Positions 53,430 through 62,978 of a stretch of DNA of 64,000 nucleotides are shown here, in pieces. A program made the translations under genes and the position numbers. A model generated the notes under the pieces. It made no database searches, was not told where the DNA came from, and was given only the letters and a program-made list of their open reading frames with translations. The first letter of the stretch is position 1, and each line of letters opens with the position of its first letter. This DNA comes from Algicola sp. (GTDB taxonomy: Bacteria; Bacteroidota; Bacteroidia; Flavobacteriales; Flavobacteriaceae): contig JAAEZI010000016.1 in assembly GCA_018222915.1 (NCBI GenBank), positions 1 to 64,000 on the forward strand, written 5' to 3'.

Positions 53430-55568
53430 ATGCAACAACTTACTCAAAAGCTAGGCTCTGGCGATATGATCATTCAAGAGGTTCCTTATCCTCAATTAGG
53501 TAAGGGCATGGTAATCGTTAAAAACCATTATTCGATTATCAGTGCAGGAACTGAAGGATCTACTGTCGTTGCGGCACGAAAAAGCTTGATTGGTAAAGCT
53601 AAAGAACGACCACAACAGGTGAAGCAAGTGATTGATACCTTGAAAAAACAAGGTCCTATTCAGACGTATCGCGCTGTCATGAAAAAATTAGACGCTTATT
53701 CTCCATTAGGCTACAGTTGTGCTGGTGAAGTCATTGAAGTGGGTGAAGATGTTACAGCCTTCGAAATTGGCGATAAGGTCGCTTGTGCAGGTGCAGGTTA
53801 TGCGAATCACGCCGAAATTGTTTCAGTACCTGTCAATCTTTGTGTCAAATTGGAAGCAACTGCTAATCTCAAAGATGCAGCATATAATACATTAGGCGCT
53901 ATTGCTATGCAAGGTGTGCGTCAGGCAGATTTAAGACTGGGTGAATCTTGTGTGATTATTGGCTTGGGGCTTCTCGGACAATTGGCAGCTTTAATACTGA
54001 AAGCTTCTGGAGTTAGGGTTATTGGAGTAGATGTTTCTGATGCCGCAGTAAAGCAATCTTTAGAAAATAATGTCGTCGATTTAGGTCTTACGAGAAGTGC
54101 CACAGGTATTGAAACACAGATACAAGAATTTACAAATGGCCATGGTGCAGACGCGGTCATCATTGCAGCAGCAACGTCAAGTTTGGATCCTATAAATTTT
54201 GCTGGTGCCATTGCTCGTAAAAAAGGAAAGGTGGTTGTTTTAGGTGCTGTGCCAACTGGTTTTGATCGGGACCCTTATTGGTATCGAAAAGAGCTGGAAT
54301 TGAAAATGGCATGCTCTTACGGACCAGGACGCTATGATTTAAATTACGAGGAGAAAGGTATTGATTATCCGTTACCGTATGTGCGTTGGACAGAAAAGCG
54401 TAACATGGAAGCCTTTCAAATGTTGATTGCAACGAATCAAATTAATATTGATTACCTCACAACGCATGAGTTTGATTTCGAAAACGCTAAAGCCGCTTTT
54501 GATTTAGTGGTTTCTAAGACAGAACCATTTACGGGAATTGCTCTCAAATATGATAGTGCCAAACCAGCTGAAAAAACAAAGATTAGCACATCTGATACAG
54601 AGAAACTCGGAGAAATCAATATATCGTTTATAGGCGCAGGTAGTTATGCTCAAGGGAACTTATTGCCTAATATTCCAGAATCTGATAAGGTCGGTCGAAT
54701 TGGAGTTCTTACAAACACAGGAACCACATCCAAACGTGTCGCTGAAAAATTTAAATTTCAATTCTGTGCCACTGAAGAGGCCGATATTTTAAATGATAAA
54801 ACAAATACCGTCTTTGTGGCGACCAGACATGATTCCCATGGTCCATACGTATTAAAAAGTTTAGAAGCCGATAAGCATGTTTTTGTTGAGAAACCTTTAT
54901 GTTTAAAAGCATCGGAATTGACCAGCATTATTGAAGCTCAAACAAAAGCTAATAAAGCTGTGATGGTTGGTTTTAATAGGCGTTTCTCACCCTTGTCTGT
55001 CAAACTAAAATCGGCTTTTGGAAACCATCCCATGACGATGATTTACCGTATAAATGCTGGTGCGATTCCGTCAGATAATTGGATTCAGGATTTAGAGATT
55101 GGAGGAGGTCGTGTTTTGGGTGAAGTCTGTCACTTCATAGATTATTTAACGTTTCTTAATGGTAGTTTGCCCATCAAAATATCAGCAACGGCTCTACCAG
55201 ATGCTAAGCAATTAAATGATACGCTCAATATTTTAATTCAATTTGAAAATGGTTCTTCAGGTGTTATTGGTTATTATGCTAATGGATCTAAATCGATGAC
55301 AAAGGAGTATGTTGAAGTGTTTTCTGCAGGTTTATCTGCAACTCTTAACGATTTCAAAGAATTGAGAATCTATGGGAAAGGGAAACCGAAAAAGAAGAAA
55401 TTATTTAATCAGAATAAAGGACAAAAGGAAATGGTTGCGGCATTTGTAAATGGATTGCTTAAAGATGGAAATCCGCCAATAGCATTCGAAGAAATTGTCG
55501 CTGTCACTAAAGCGTCTTTTAAAGTATTGGAATCAATAAAAAGTGGAGGAGCACAAGTTGACATATAA
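53430..55568 (+). CDS. Bi-domain oxidoreductase: zinc-type alcohol dehydrogenase fused to Gfo/Idh/MocA
   Basis: A 712-aa fusion. Residues 1-365 are a medium-chain dehydrogenase: PLGYSCAGEVIEVGEDV, CAGAGYANHAEIV, the Rossmann loop IIGLGLLGQLAA and a second ADH-like lobe. The usual catalytic Cys/His zinc ligands are not all evident. Residues about 385-712 are a Gfo/Idh/MocA oxidoreductase with IGAGSYAQGN, the EKPLCLKASEL lysine motif and GEVCHFIDYL. Such fusions are often found beside heparinase-like genes in polysaccharide loci. Here the next gene codes for a different alpha/alpha barrel protein. A sugar-oxidation or epimerisation step on a lipid-linked or nucleotide sugar is plausible. Confidence 0.88.
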   Translation: MQQLTQKLGSGDMIIQEVPYPQLGKGMVIVKNHYSIISAGTEGSTVVAARKSLIGKAKERPQQVKQVIDTLKKQGPIQTYRAVMKKLDAYSPLGYSCAGEVIEVGEDVTAFEIGDKVACAGAGYANHAEIVSVPVNLCVKLEATANLKDAAYNTLGAIAMQGVRQADLRLGESCVIIGLGLLGQLAALILKASGVRVIGVDVSDAAVKQSLENNVVDLGLTRSATGIETQIQEFTNGHGADAVIIAAATSSLDPINFAGAIARKKGKVVVLGAVPTGFDRDPYWYRKELELKMACSYGPGRYDLNYEEKGIDYPLPYVRWTEKRNMEAFQMLIATNQINIDYLTTHEFDFENAKAAFDLVVSKTEPFTGIALKYDSAKPAEKTKISTSDTEKLGEINISFIGAGSYAQGNLLPNIPESDKVGRIGVLTNTGTTSKRVAEKFKFQFCATEEADILNDKTNTVFVATRHDSHGPYVLKSLEADKHVFVEKPLCLKASELTSIIEAQTKANKAVMVGFNRRFSPLSVKLKSAFGNHPMTMIYRINAGAIPSDNWIQDLEIGGGRVLGEVCHFIDYLTFLNGSLPIKISATALPDAKQLNDTLNILIQFENGSSGVIGYYANGSKSMTKEYVEVFSAGLSATLNDFKELRIYGKGKPKKKKLFNQNKGQKEMVAAFVNGLLKDGNPPIAFEEIVAVTKASFKVLESIKSGGAQVDI
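55545..55550 (+). promoter_or_regulatory. Shine-Dalgarno-like GGAGGA deciding the TTG start at 55558
   Basis: GGAGGA with a 7-nt spacer to TTG 55558. Strong Shine-Dalgarno sites are rare in this window, and this one lies within the 3' end of the preceding gene, which favours the TTG over the GTG at 55543 that would lie on top of it. Confidence 0.5.
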
Positions 55569-56763
55569 AGTAACATCCAGTTTTCTCAAGCTTAAAACTT
55601 ACTGTGAGGTTGAAAAGTTGAAGGGATGGGATCCTTATGACGGACTTAATTCCAAAGTTTTTCAAGCCTTACCTCTGAAGCATTGGGACTTAGCTAGACT
55701 TGCCTGGATTCAAGGATTTAAAAGAAGTCCGATTAATTTCAGAACATTACTTTTAGTTCCTAAGGAACATAATGCTAAAGGCGTGGCCCTTTTTTTATTA
55801 GGCTATTGCAGATTGTATCGACTGGCAGAACATGGCATAGAAGACTTTGGGACGAAGGCTGAGCTTTTGGAACAAATCAAAGAGGTGTCTAAATTGTTAC
55901 TGAGCCTAAGAAGTAAAGGTTATTCTGGATCAGCTTGGGGCTATAACTTTGATTGGCAAGCCAGACGCTTATTTTTGTTTCCAAAACATACTCCAACCGT
56001 TGTAGCGACTTGTTTTTGCGTTGAAGCATTGTTAGAAGCTTTCGAAATTACTAAAGATGAAACACTACTAAAAGAAACCTTATCTGCTGCTAATTTTGTG
56101 ACGAATGACTTATCTCGAACACCACATGGTGACGGTATTATATTTTCTTATAGTGTCAAGGATGGGAATAACACGGTCATTAATGCCTCGTTATTGGGTG
56201 CAAAAATATTGAGCTATTCGTACAAGTACACAAAAAATAAAGCACATGCCGATTTAGCAAAAAAAGCTGTGGTGGCTGCATGCGACTTACAAGAGGCTGA
56301 TGGGTCGTGGATTTATGGATTACTTCCGGTACAGTCTTGGAAAGACAGTTTTCATACCGGATTTAATTTGGATGCCATAGCAACATACCAATTATGCACT
56401 AATGATAAAAGTTTTCAATCATGCATTGATAAAGGTGTGGCCTATTATATTAAGCATTTCTTTGAGCCTAATGGGATGCCGAAATATTACAATCACAAAA
56501 CCTATCCGATAGATATTCACTGTCCGGCACAAGTGATAGTCACGCTTTCTAAACTCGAAAAGTTTGATGAAAATAAAGAATTGATAGATCAGGTTTTGGA
56601 TTGGACCATAACCAATATGCAGCATAAGAAAGGCTATTTTTATTATCAATTGAAAAAAGGAATAAGTTCTAAGATTTCATATATGAGATGGAGCAATGCT
56701 TTTATGTTTAATGCCATGGCACATTACTTATGGCGCACAAAACTTGAAGATCATGGAGTCTAA
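55558..56763 (+). CDS. Alpha/alpha-toroid (six-hairpin-like) protein, probable polysaccharide-modifying enzyme
   Basis: A 401-aa protein built of helical hairpins, with repeated aromatic blocks such as GSAWGYNFDWQARR, TVVATCFCVEALLEA, DGSWIYGLLPVQSW and SFHTGFNLDAIATYQ. This is the pattern of alpha/alpha-barrel enzymes (lyase, epimerase or prenyltransferase-like), often misnamed. No signal peptide is seen. TTG 55558 is chosen as start because GGAGGA lies 7 nt before it; GTG 55543 is the other option. It overlaps the bi-domain oxidoreductase by 11 bp and WecG/TagA by 11 bp, so it works with them. The substrate is unknown. Confidence 0.75.
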   Translation: MTYKVTSSFLKLKTYCEVEKLKGWDPYDGLNSKVFQALPLKHWDLARLAWIQGFKRSPINFRTLLLVPKEHNAKGVALFLLGYCRLYRLAEHGIEDFGTKAELLEQIKEVSKLLLSLRSKGYSGSAWGYNFDWQARRLFLFPKHTPTVVATCFCVEALLEAFEITKDETLLKETLSAANFVTNDLSRTPHGDGIIFSYSVKDGNNTVINASLLGAKILSYSYKYTKNKAHADLAKKAVVAACDLQEADGSWIYGLLPVQSWKDSFHTGFNLDAIATYQLCTNDKSFQSCIDKGVAYYIKHFFEPNGMPKYYNHKTYPIDIHCPAQVIVTLSKLEKFDENKELIDQVLDWTITNMQHKKGYFYYQLKKGISSKISYMRWSNAFMFNAMAHYLWRTKLEDHGV

Positions 56764-57451
56764 ATCGTTAAATGGCGTCATAACGTTTGCACCGAAATCT
56801 CGTGAAGAATTAATGTCTTATGCCTTTGAACATCATAAAATTATGGTAGCTGTTAATGCTGAAAAGATTCTACACGCTACAGAAGAAAGTCGCGAATTGA
56901 TTAACCGAAACCTAGGCTATCCAGATGGCATTGGTGCCGTTTGGGCCTTGAAGAAAAAAGGCGTTAAAAACGTAGTGAAAATACCAGGTTGTGAATTGTG
57001 GTTAGATGTAGTTAAAAGCTATTACAAGACAAAGTCCTTTTATTTGATAGGTGGCAAACAAGCCATTATTGAAGCCACAGTAAAGCAGCTTAATGAAGAC
57101 TATCCAGGAATACATATTTGTAATTTTAGGAATGGTTATATTCGTTCAGAAAAGGAGGAACAAGAATTGATTGCTAATATCAAATCACATGGTCCAGACG
57201 TCGTGTTTGTCGCTATGGGCTCTCCAAAGCAGGAACAGTTAATGGAACGTATCCAACAAACACATCAAGCGGTTTACCAAGGGTTGGGCGGAAGTTTTGA
57301 TGTCTATACAGGTCATGTCAAACGTGCTCCAAAATGGTGGGTTGAGCATAATCTCGAATGGACATATCGCTTATTGAGTCAGCCTTCGAGAATCAAACGT
57401 CAAATTCATTTAGTGCGTTTTTTTGTTAATTTGCACCTCAATCGTTATTAA
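56753..57451 (+). CDS. WecG/TagA/CpsF-family glycosyltransferase (GT26)
   Basis: A 232-aa GT26 enzyme that adds a ManNAc- or ManNAcA-type sugar to a lipid-linked GlcNAc in related systems. Landmarks are VNAEKILHA, NLGYPDGIGAVWALK, IPGCELW, FYLIGGKQ, FVAMGSPKQEQLM and GLGGSFDVYTGHVKRAPKW. The start is ATG 56753, which overlaps the previous gene by 11 bp; earlier in-frame starts would read through its coding sequence. Beside a WecB-like epimerase gene, a UDP-ManNAc donor is the natural guess. Confidence 0.9.
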   Translation: MESKSLNGVITFAPKSREELMSYAFEHHKIMVAVNAEKILHATEESRELINRNLGYPDGIGAVWALKKKGVKNVVKIPGCELWLDVVKSYYKTKSFYLIGGKQAIIEATVKQLNEDYPGIHICNFRNGYIRSEKEEQELIANIKSHGPDVVFVAMGSPKQEQLMERIQQTHQAVYQGLGGSFDVYTGHVKRAPKWWVEHNLEWTYRLLSQPSRIKRQIHLVRFFVNLHLNRY

Positions 57452-57474
57452 ACGCATTACTAATAAAATTCAAT

Positions 57475-58563
57475 ATGTATAAAGTTACCATTATCGCTGG
57501 AGCGAGACCTAATTTCATGAAGATTGCACCCATTATTCATGCGATACAAACGACTCAGGAAACTATAGATTATAGATTAGTTCATACAGGACAGCATTAT
57601 GATAAAAACATGTCTGGTAGCTTTTTTGAGCAATTAGAAATTCCTGAACCACATGTGAATTTGGAGTGTAGTGGAGGGTCACAAGCCGAACAAACCGCTA
57701 ATATCATGGTTGCATTCGAAAAGGAGCTGTTAGCAAATCCTGCTGATTTAGTGTTGGTTGTTGGTGATGTCACTTCAACGATGGCTTGTGCATTGGTGGC
57801 TCAAAAACTACATACAAAGGTTGCTCATGTCGAAGGCGGTATTCGCTCTGATGATTGGAGCATGCCAGAAGAAATTAACAGATTGGTGACAGACAGTATT
57901 ACGAATTATTTTTTCACGACTTCGGAAACAGCGAACTCCAATTTAAGAAAAAGCGGTGTGGCGGATGATCAGATATTTTTTGTCGGAAATACCATGATAG
58001 ACACCTTATTAAAGCAGCGACCTAACTTTAAGCAACCTGCTGTATGGAGCGAACTTGACTTAAAAGCGAAAAACTATATAGTGATGACGCTACATAGACC
58101 AGCCAATGTGGATGAAGAATCACAACTTAAAGCTATGATTGATGAAATCATAGCTCATTCTGAAAACTTACCCTTGGTTTTTCCTGTGCATCCACGTACC
58201 GCTAAAATTTTAGAAAAATTGCATGTTAATCATCCTCGATTACACATGATTGAGCCGTTGAGTTATCTAGAGTTTAATTATTTGGTAGAAAAGGCGAAGG
58301 CTGTGATTACGGATTCCGGTGGCATCACAGAAGAAGCTTCAGTACTTAGAGTGCCATGCTTAACTTTAAGAGATAATACAGAACGACCAGAAACTATTAC
58401 CCTTGGCACAAATGAATTGGTGGGAACCAAACCCGAACAATTAAAACCTTATTTAGACCGTCTTTTTAACAACGAATGGAAAGAAGGTCAAGACATTCCA
58501 TTGTGGGATGGACAAACTTCAAAACGAATCATTGAGAATTTGAAAGCCCATGTTATCAAATAG
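57475..58563 (+). CDS. wecB: UDP-N-acetylglucosamine 2-epimerase
   Basis: A 362-aa non-hydrolysing epimerase that interconverts UDP-GlcNAc and UDP-ManNAc. Landmarks are GARPNFMKIAPII, TGQHYDKNMSG, HVEGGIRSDDWSMPEEINR, MTLHRPANVD, PVHPRT and TDSGGITEEAS. Length fits the family. It supplies UDP-ManNAc to the WecG/TagA-like enzyme encoded 23 bp upstream. A further promoter follows it, so it may end the main transcript. Confidence 0.93.
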   Translation: MYKVTIIAGARPNFMKIAPIIHAIQTTQETIDYRLVHTGQHYDKNMSGSFFEQLEIPEPHVNLECSGGSQAEQTANIMVAFEKELLANPADLVLVVGDVTSTMACALVAQKLHTKVAHVEGGIRSDDWSMPEEINRLVTDSITNYFFTTSETANSNLRKSGVADDQIFFVGNTMIDTLLKQRPNFKQPAVWSELDLKAKNYIVMTLHRPANVDEESQLKAMIDEIIAHSENLPLVFPVHPRTAKILEKLHVNHPRLHMIEPLSYLEFNYLVEKAKAVITDSGGITEEASVLRVPCLTLRDNTERPETITLGTNELVGTKPEQLKPYLDRLFNNEWKEGQDIPLWDGQTSKRIIENLKAHVIK

Positions 58564-58640
58564 TTACGAAATTGATAATTGTTAAATGAGTTAAGCATAT
58601 ACCGAATGAAGTTAAAGGTATTACTGTATTAATTCGTATC

Positions 58641-58668
58641 TTGCAAGCCGTAATCTAAACTATATTTG
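58641..58668 (+). promoter_or_regulatory. Promoter upstream of the WecA-like gene
   Basis: TTG at 58641-58643, a 17-nt spacer and TATATTTG at 58661-58668. Both halves and the spacing match the flavobacterial TTG-N17-23-TAnnTTTG consensus, the best match seen in the window. The expected start site leaves a leader of only about 8-10 nt before the ATG at 58683. Confidence 0.65.
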
Positions 58669-58682
58669 GTTACTTTTTTTTT

Positions 58683-59819
58683 ATGATTCAAACTTTGATA
58701 GATAACTTTAATCCAGAGAATAGACCATTTGTGTGGTTGGTTTCTGCATTTGTGTTGGCCTTTGTTATTGCATACCAAACGTTTCCTACAATCTTATATG
58801 TGGCGAACAAAAAACACTTGATGGATGAGCCTGATAGTAGAAGTATGCATTCTAGAAGAACACCAACGTTAGGAGGAATAGGCATATTTTTCAGTATCGT
58901 TGTAGTTATGACTTTAGTGGGTGCTATGCTTAACACAAAGGTCTTGCTATTGGTGATGGGAGCCTTAACTATCTTGTTTTTTCTTGGTCTAAAGGATGAC
59001 TTAACCGTATTGTCTGCACGTAAAAAGTTTCTGGGACAACTCTTTGCGGCTCTATTGTTAATTGTTTTTACAGATACACGAATTATTGGATTTTCTAAAA
59101 TATTAGATGTCGACGTTTTGCCGTATTGGATATCTATCTTTTTTACGCTTTTCGTATATATATTAATCATCAATGCGTATAATTTAATTGATGGTGTTGA
59201 CGGGCTAGCAGGTAGTGTGGCTCTGTTGGTTAGCGCTGTTTTTACAGTACTTTTCTATAATTCAGGAGCCTTGAGTTTAGCAACGATATCCGTGGCGTTG
59301 ATTGGTGCTTTGGTAGCTTTTCTAAGACATAACTTTTCTAGGGAACATAAAATATTTATGGGTGATACAGGATCTATGATTGTGGGATTCCTTTTAGCAT
59401 TCTTCACTATAAGTTTTATCTGTCAGTCTCAAATAAATGTCAATTCTGAATATTTCAGAGCCTCGCCAGCTTTAGCTATTGCCATGTTGTTTTACCCACT
59501 CATGGATACACTCAGGATTTTTGTTATTAGAATTATGGTGTTGAAAAAGAGTCCATTTGAGGCCGATCAAAATCACATACATCACAAATTTATTAAAGTA
59601 GGTTTTTCACACGTGCAAACAACGTTAATGGTAGTAATCATCAACTTACTCATTATATTTATTGCCTTTAACATGCTACACCTTAACTTAAACACACAAA
59701 TTGGTTTGTTGTTTATTTACGGTTCACTCTTATATTATCTGCCTTTCTTTTTTAAACGAGGTTTTGCTAGACAAAAAAAAAAGTTGAAGCCTAGTATTTC
59801 TAAACCAAATCAAGTCTAA
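58683..59819 (+). CDS. WecA/TagO-like undecaprenyl-phosphate HexNAc-1-phosphate transferase
   Basis: A 378-aa polytopic enzyme that starts repeat-unit synthesis by moving a HexNAc-1-phosphate onto undecaprenyl phosphate. Landmarks are DEPDSRSMHSRRTPTLGG, GLKDDL, NLIDGVDGLAG, HKIFMGDTGSM and the HIHH motif in DQNHIHHKF. About ten membrane segments are visible and the C-terminus is basic. GlcNAc-1-phosphate fits the WecB and WecG/TagA genes upstream. It has its own good promoter, so the initiating and export genes form a second unit. Confidence 0.92.
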   Translation: MIQTLIDNFNPENRPFVWLVSAFVLAFVIAYQTFPTILYVANKKHLMDEPDSRSMHSRRTPTLGGIGIFFSIVVVMTLVGAMLNTKVLLLVMGALTILFFLGLKDDLTVLSARKKFLGQLFAALLLIVFTDTRIIGFSKILDVDVLPYWISIFFTLFVYILIINAYNLIDGVDGLAGSVALLVSAVFTVLFYNSGALSLATISVALIGALVAFLRHNFSREHKIFMGDTGSMIVGFLLAFFTISFICQSQINVNSEYFRASPALAIAMLFYPLMDTLRIFVIRIMVLKKSPFEADQNHIHHKFIKVGFSHVQTTLMVVIINLLIIFIAFNMLHLNLNTQIGLLFIYGSLLYYLPFFFKRGFARQKKKLKPSISKPNQV

Positions 59820-59825
59820 GCCAAC

Positions 59826-59855
59826 TTTGAGTTTGCATTAAATAGATTATCTTTA
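59826..59855 (+). promoter_or_regulatory. Promoter of the export lipoprotein and tyrosine kinase genes
   Basis: TTTG at 59826-59829 and TATCTTTA at 59848-59855, an 18-nt spacer; one mismatch from TTG-N17-23-TAnnTTTG. The ATG of the export lipoprotein lies 25 bp after it. It overlaps the upstream in-frame TTG, supporting the ATG start. Confidence 0.55.
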
Positions 59856-59880
59856 CAGCTTGATTCAAGAAAATAAATTT

Positions 59881-60642
59881 ATGAAAATTAAGGGTCTCCT
59901 ACTTATCGCATCTTTAGTGATGATGTCATGTGCTTCAAAAAAAGAAATTCTCTATTTACAGGATGCTGATCAGAATGATTCATCAACTATAAGTTATCAA
60001 AATGCGACCATTCAACCCAATGATATTCTTAAAATTTCAGTTGAAAGTTTAGTGCCAGAGGCTGCAATTCCTTATAACAGAGGATTAGGAAGTGGTTCAC
60101 AATCGTTGACTGTTGAATTATTGAAACTTCAAGGTTACCTCGTGAAAAATAATGGCACCATCAATTTTCCTATTTTGGGACAAATTCCCGTTGCTAATTT
60201 GACAACATTTGAAATTGAAGAGAAAATAAAATCGATTTTGGTAGAAGGTGGTCACTTAAATAATCCTACTGTGGATGTGCGTCTTGTAAATGCCAAAGTA
60301 ACTATTTTAGGAGAAGTGAAGTCTCCAGGAACTTATACATTCACTGAACAAAACATTACCATTTTACAAGGATTAGGATACGCTGGAGATTTGACTATTA
60401 ATGGAAAACGAGAAGATATTATCATAACAAGAGATGTAGATGGTGTTCGTAAAATATCACATATCGATTTAACTTCTACCGATTTTATGAATAGTGAATT
60501 CTATTATATTAAACCTAATGATGTTATTATAGTTAACCCAAACAATCCAAAAGTGAAATCCGCTGGATTTGTCGGAAATGTCAGTATCGTACTAACGATT
60601 ACGTCGCTAGTTTTAAGTTCAATCGTTTTACTTAGTCGCTAA
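59881..60642 (+). CDS. Wza-like polysaccharide export lipoprotein
   Basis: A 253-aa outer-membrane export protein. The signal ends in the lipobox VMMSC (Cys16), followed by a Poly_export domain with QPNDILKISV, an SLBB-type region around VTILGEVKSPGTYTFTEQN, and IKPNDVIIVNP. The C-terminal IVLTITSLVLSSIVLLSR is a hydrophobic helix, comparable in place to the membrane-crossing helix of Wza. The start is ATG 59881. It lies 2 bp before the Wzc-like gene, its working partner for export. Confidence 0.92.
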   Translation: MKIKGLLLIASLVMMSCASKKEILYLQDADQNDSSTISYQNATIQPNDILKISVESLVPEAAIPYNRGLGSGSQSLTVELLKLQGYLVKNNGTINFPILGQIPVANLTTFEIEEKIKSILVEGGHLNNPTVDVRLVNAKVTILGEVKSPGTYTFTEQNITILQGLGYAGDLTINGKREDIIITRDVDGVRKISHIDLTSTDFMNSEFYYIKPNDVIIVNPNNPKVKSAGFVGNVSIVLTITSLVLSSIVLLSR

Positions 60643-60644
60643 TC

Positions 60645-62978
60645 ATGGATACGTCAAACAATAATAATCAGTTCAATTTTGCCGAAGATAGTGGTGTGGA
60701 TATTAAACAGGAATTTCTCAAATATCTGAGATACTGGCCTTGGTTTGTCTTGTCACTTGTTATGGCACTTATAGGTGCTTATGTGTATTTGAGATTTGCA
60801 CCACGCATCTACCAGACAACAGCTAAAATGAAAATTTTAGATGAATCTGAAGGGCTCGAATTACCCACTTCCGCATTCGTTTTTAAAAGGGTGAATATCA
60901 ACCTAGAGAATGAAATAGAGATTTTGACATCCTATCTCATTCTTGAACAAGTTGCCATGGATTTGAAATTGAACACCCGCTTTTATGAAGAAGGGACGAT
61001 TCAAACGGCACAAATTGCTGAATTGCCATTTTATTATGAACAAATCATTCATCCCGACAGTATCACTTCTGGGATGTCTTATAGCATAGTGGTCAATCAA
61101 AATAATTTTGAAGTCACAAATCAAAAAACAGAAAAGACGTTTCAGTTTAAAAACCACGATAGCAGTGCCACTGAAAATAACTTGCCATTTAAGATCCACT
61201 TGAGCAATAAAATGACATTGAGTAGAATTAATGGTAAAAAGTACATTATAAAGTATGGCCCACTGAAAGCGGCAGCACTATCCTTAAAATCTCGAATAAA
61301 AGTGGAACCTGTTGGTGAGCAAAGTGACTTACTAAAAATGACTATAAAAGGGGAGAGCAAAGAGCGTTCAGAATGGATATTGAATAAATTGATGGATGTC
61401 TTCAATAAAGATGGCATTAATGATCGACAATTAGTTTCTAAACGCACATTAGCGTTTATAGATGATCGCTTCGTGTATCTAGCTAAAGAATTAGATTCCA
61501 TAGAAATTGATCGTAAGGAATTCAAACAGCGTAATAATTTGGTAGATTTAACAGCTGATGCCGAATTAGGCTTGCAGCAACGATCTAAATCGGATGAGGA
61601 AGTTTTCCAAATAGAAAACCAATTAGCTATTGCTCAACTCATACAAGAAGCTTTAAATTCGAATGCTACTGATGGCCTTTTGCCAGCTAACATAGGATTA
61701 GATAATGGGAATATTAATTCCTTGATTAATGCTTATAATACAGCGATATTGGAAAGAGATAAATTGGTGAGTTCTGCAGGTGAGAACAACCCAACGGTTG
61801 CCTTAGCTCAGTCGAAAATAGAGGATTTAAGATCCAATATCACACAGTCACTTAGATCTTACAACCAACAACTGAAAGTATCTCAAAGTCAGCTGCAAGG
61901 TCGTAATCAACGCTTTGTTGGACAGGTGTCACAGATTCCAGAAAAGGAGAAGTTATTACGAGCTATAGAACGGCAACAAAAAATAAAGGAAAGCCTTTAT
62001 CTCTTATTGCTTCAGAAGCGAGAAGAAGCGGCCATTAACTTAGCTATTACAGAGCCATCTATTAAGGTTGTGGATTATGCCATTTCAGGTTCTGGTCCAA
62101 TTTCACCTAAATCCAATATTGTATATGCAGGCGCTTTATTGGGAGGTCTTTTAGTCCCGTTCGGAATTTTTTATCTCCTATTTATGCTGGATACTAAAAT
62201 TCATGGTAAGGAAGATGTGTCTAAGGTAAGTATCAAAGTGCCAATCATTGGTGAAATACCAGATATCAAGAAAAAGGATGCGCAAGTTTTTGAAAGTCCG
62301 AATGACCGTTCAGCTTTGGCGGAATCTTTTAGAATATTAGGCTCCAATGTTAATTATCTTTTACCGGTCAAAGAAACCGATAAAGGCAGCGTTATTTACT
62401 GTACCTCTACTATTAAAGGAGAAGGTAAAACGTATATTAGTATTAATTTGTCATTGGCCTTGTCTAGCTTGAATAAGAAAGTACTTTTAATTGGCGCCGA
62501 TTTAAGAAATCCGCAAATTCATGCACATATTAAAGCTGCAGACAAAAACTCACCTGGATTATCAAATTATTTGCATGAATATGGTTTTGATTGGAAACAA
62601 AGTCTTGTAAAAGGTTTTGGTCAACATGAGAATCATGATATTCTCCTCTCAGGAAGTATTCCACCTAATCCGTCTAGTTTATTAACCAATGGGAGATTTA
62701 CCGAGTTGATCAAGGAGGCCAGAGAGTTGTATGATTATATTGTCGTTGATACAGCTCCAACGATTTTAGTAACAGATACTATGCTTATTTCGCAATTGGC
62801 GGATGTCACAGTGTATATAGCCAGAGCGAATTTTACAGATAAAAAGCTCTTGAATTTCTCCAAAGATTTGTATGAATCTGGGAAGCTAAAAAATATGGCT
62901 TACGTTGTTAATGGCGTTGGAAATAACCGATCTTATGGTTATAACTATGGGTACAATTATGGTTACGGAAGCAAATAA
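60645..62978 (+). CDS. Wzc-like polysaccharide co-polymerase and tyrosine autokinase
   Basis: A 777-aa inner-membrane protein. The N-terminal Wzz domain has TM1 at about 31-49; a periplasmic coiled-coil region and the GNVR block lead to TM2 at about 493-515. The cytoplasmic BY-kinase domain has Walker A KGEGKT (591-596), Walker A' VLLIGADLRNP (613-623) and Walker B-type YIVVDTAPT. The last 14 residues hold six tyrosines (SYGYNYGYNYGYG), the autophosphorylation cluster. It controls chain length and export together with the Wza-like protein. The gene ends at the base before the convergent rpe stop. Confidence 0.94.
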   Translation: MDTSNNNNQFNFAEDSGVDIKQEFLKYLRYWPWFVLSLVMALIGAYVYLRFAPRIYQTTAKMKILDESEGLELPTSAFVFKRVNINLENEIEILTSYLILEQVAMDLKLNTRFYEEGTIQTAQIAELPFYYEQIIHPDSITSGMSYSIVVNQNNFEVTNQKTEKTFQFKNHDSSATENNLPFKIHLSNKMTLSRINGKKYIIKYGPLKAAALSLKSRIKVEPVGEQSDLLKMTIKGESKERSEWILNKLMDVFNKDGINDRQLVSKRTLAFIDDRFVYLAKELDSIEIDRKEFKQRNNLVDLTADAELGLQQRSKSDEEVFQIENQLAIAQLIQEALNSNATDGLLPANIGLDNGNINSLINAYNTAILERDKLVSSAGENNPTVALAQSKIEDLRSNITQSLRSYNQQLKVSQSQLQGRNQRFVGQVSQIPEKEKLLRAIERQQKIKESLYLLLLQKREEAAINLAITEPSIKVVDYAISGSGPISPKSNIVYAGALLGGLLVPFGIFYLLFMLDTKIHGKEDVSKVSIKVPIIGEIPDIKKKDAQVFESPNDRSALAESFRILGSNVNYLLPVKETDKGSVIYCTSTIKGEGKTYISINLSLALSSLNKKVLLIGADLRNPQIHAHIKAADKNSPGLSNYLHEYGFDWKQSLVKGFGQHENHDILLSGSIPPNPSSLLTNGRFTELIKEARELYDYIVVDTAPTILVTDTMLISQLADVTVYIARANFTDKKLLNFSKDLYESGKLKNMAYVVNGVGNNRSYGYNYGYNYGYGSK

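Noticed and set aside
58688-59173. 161-codon minus-strand frame opposite the WecA-like gene
   Set aside because: The plus-strand gene has all family motifs; the minus frame shows only the antisense image of membrane helices.
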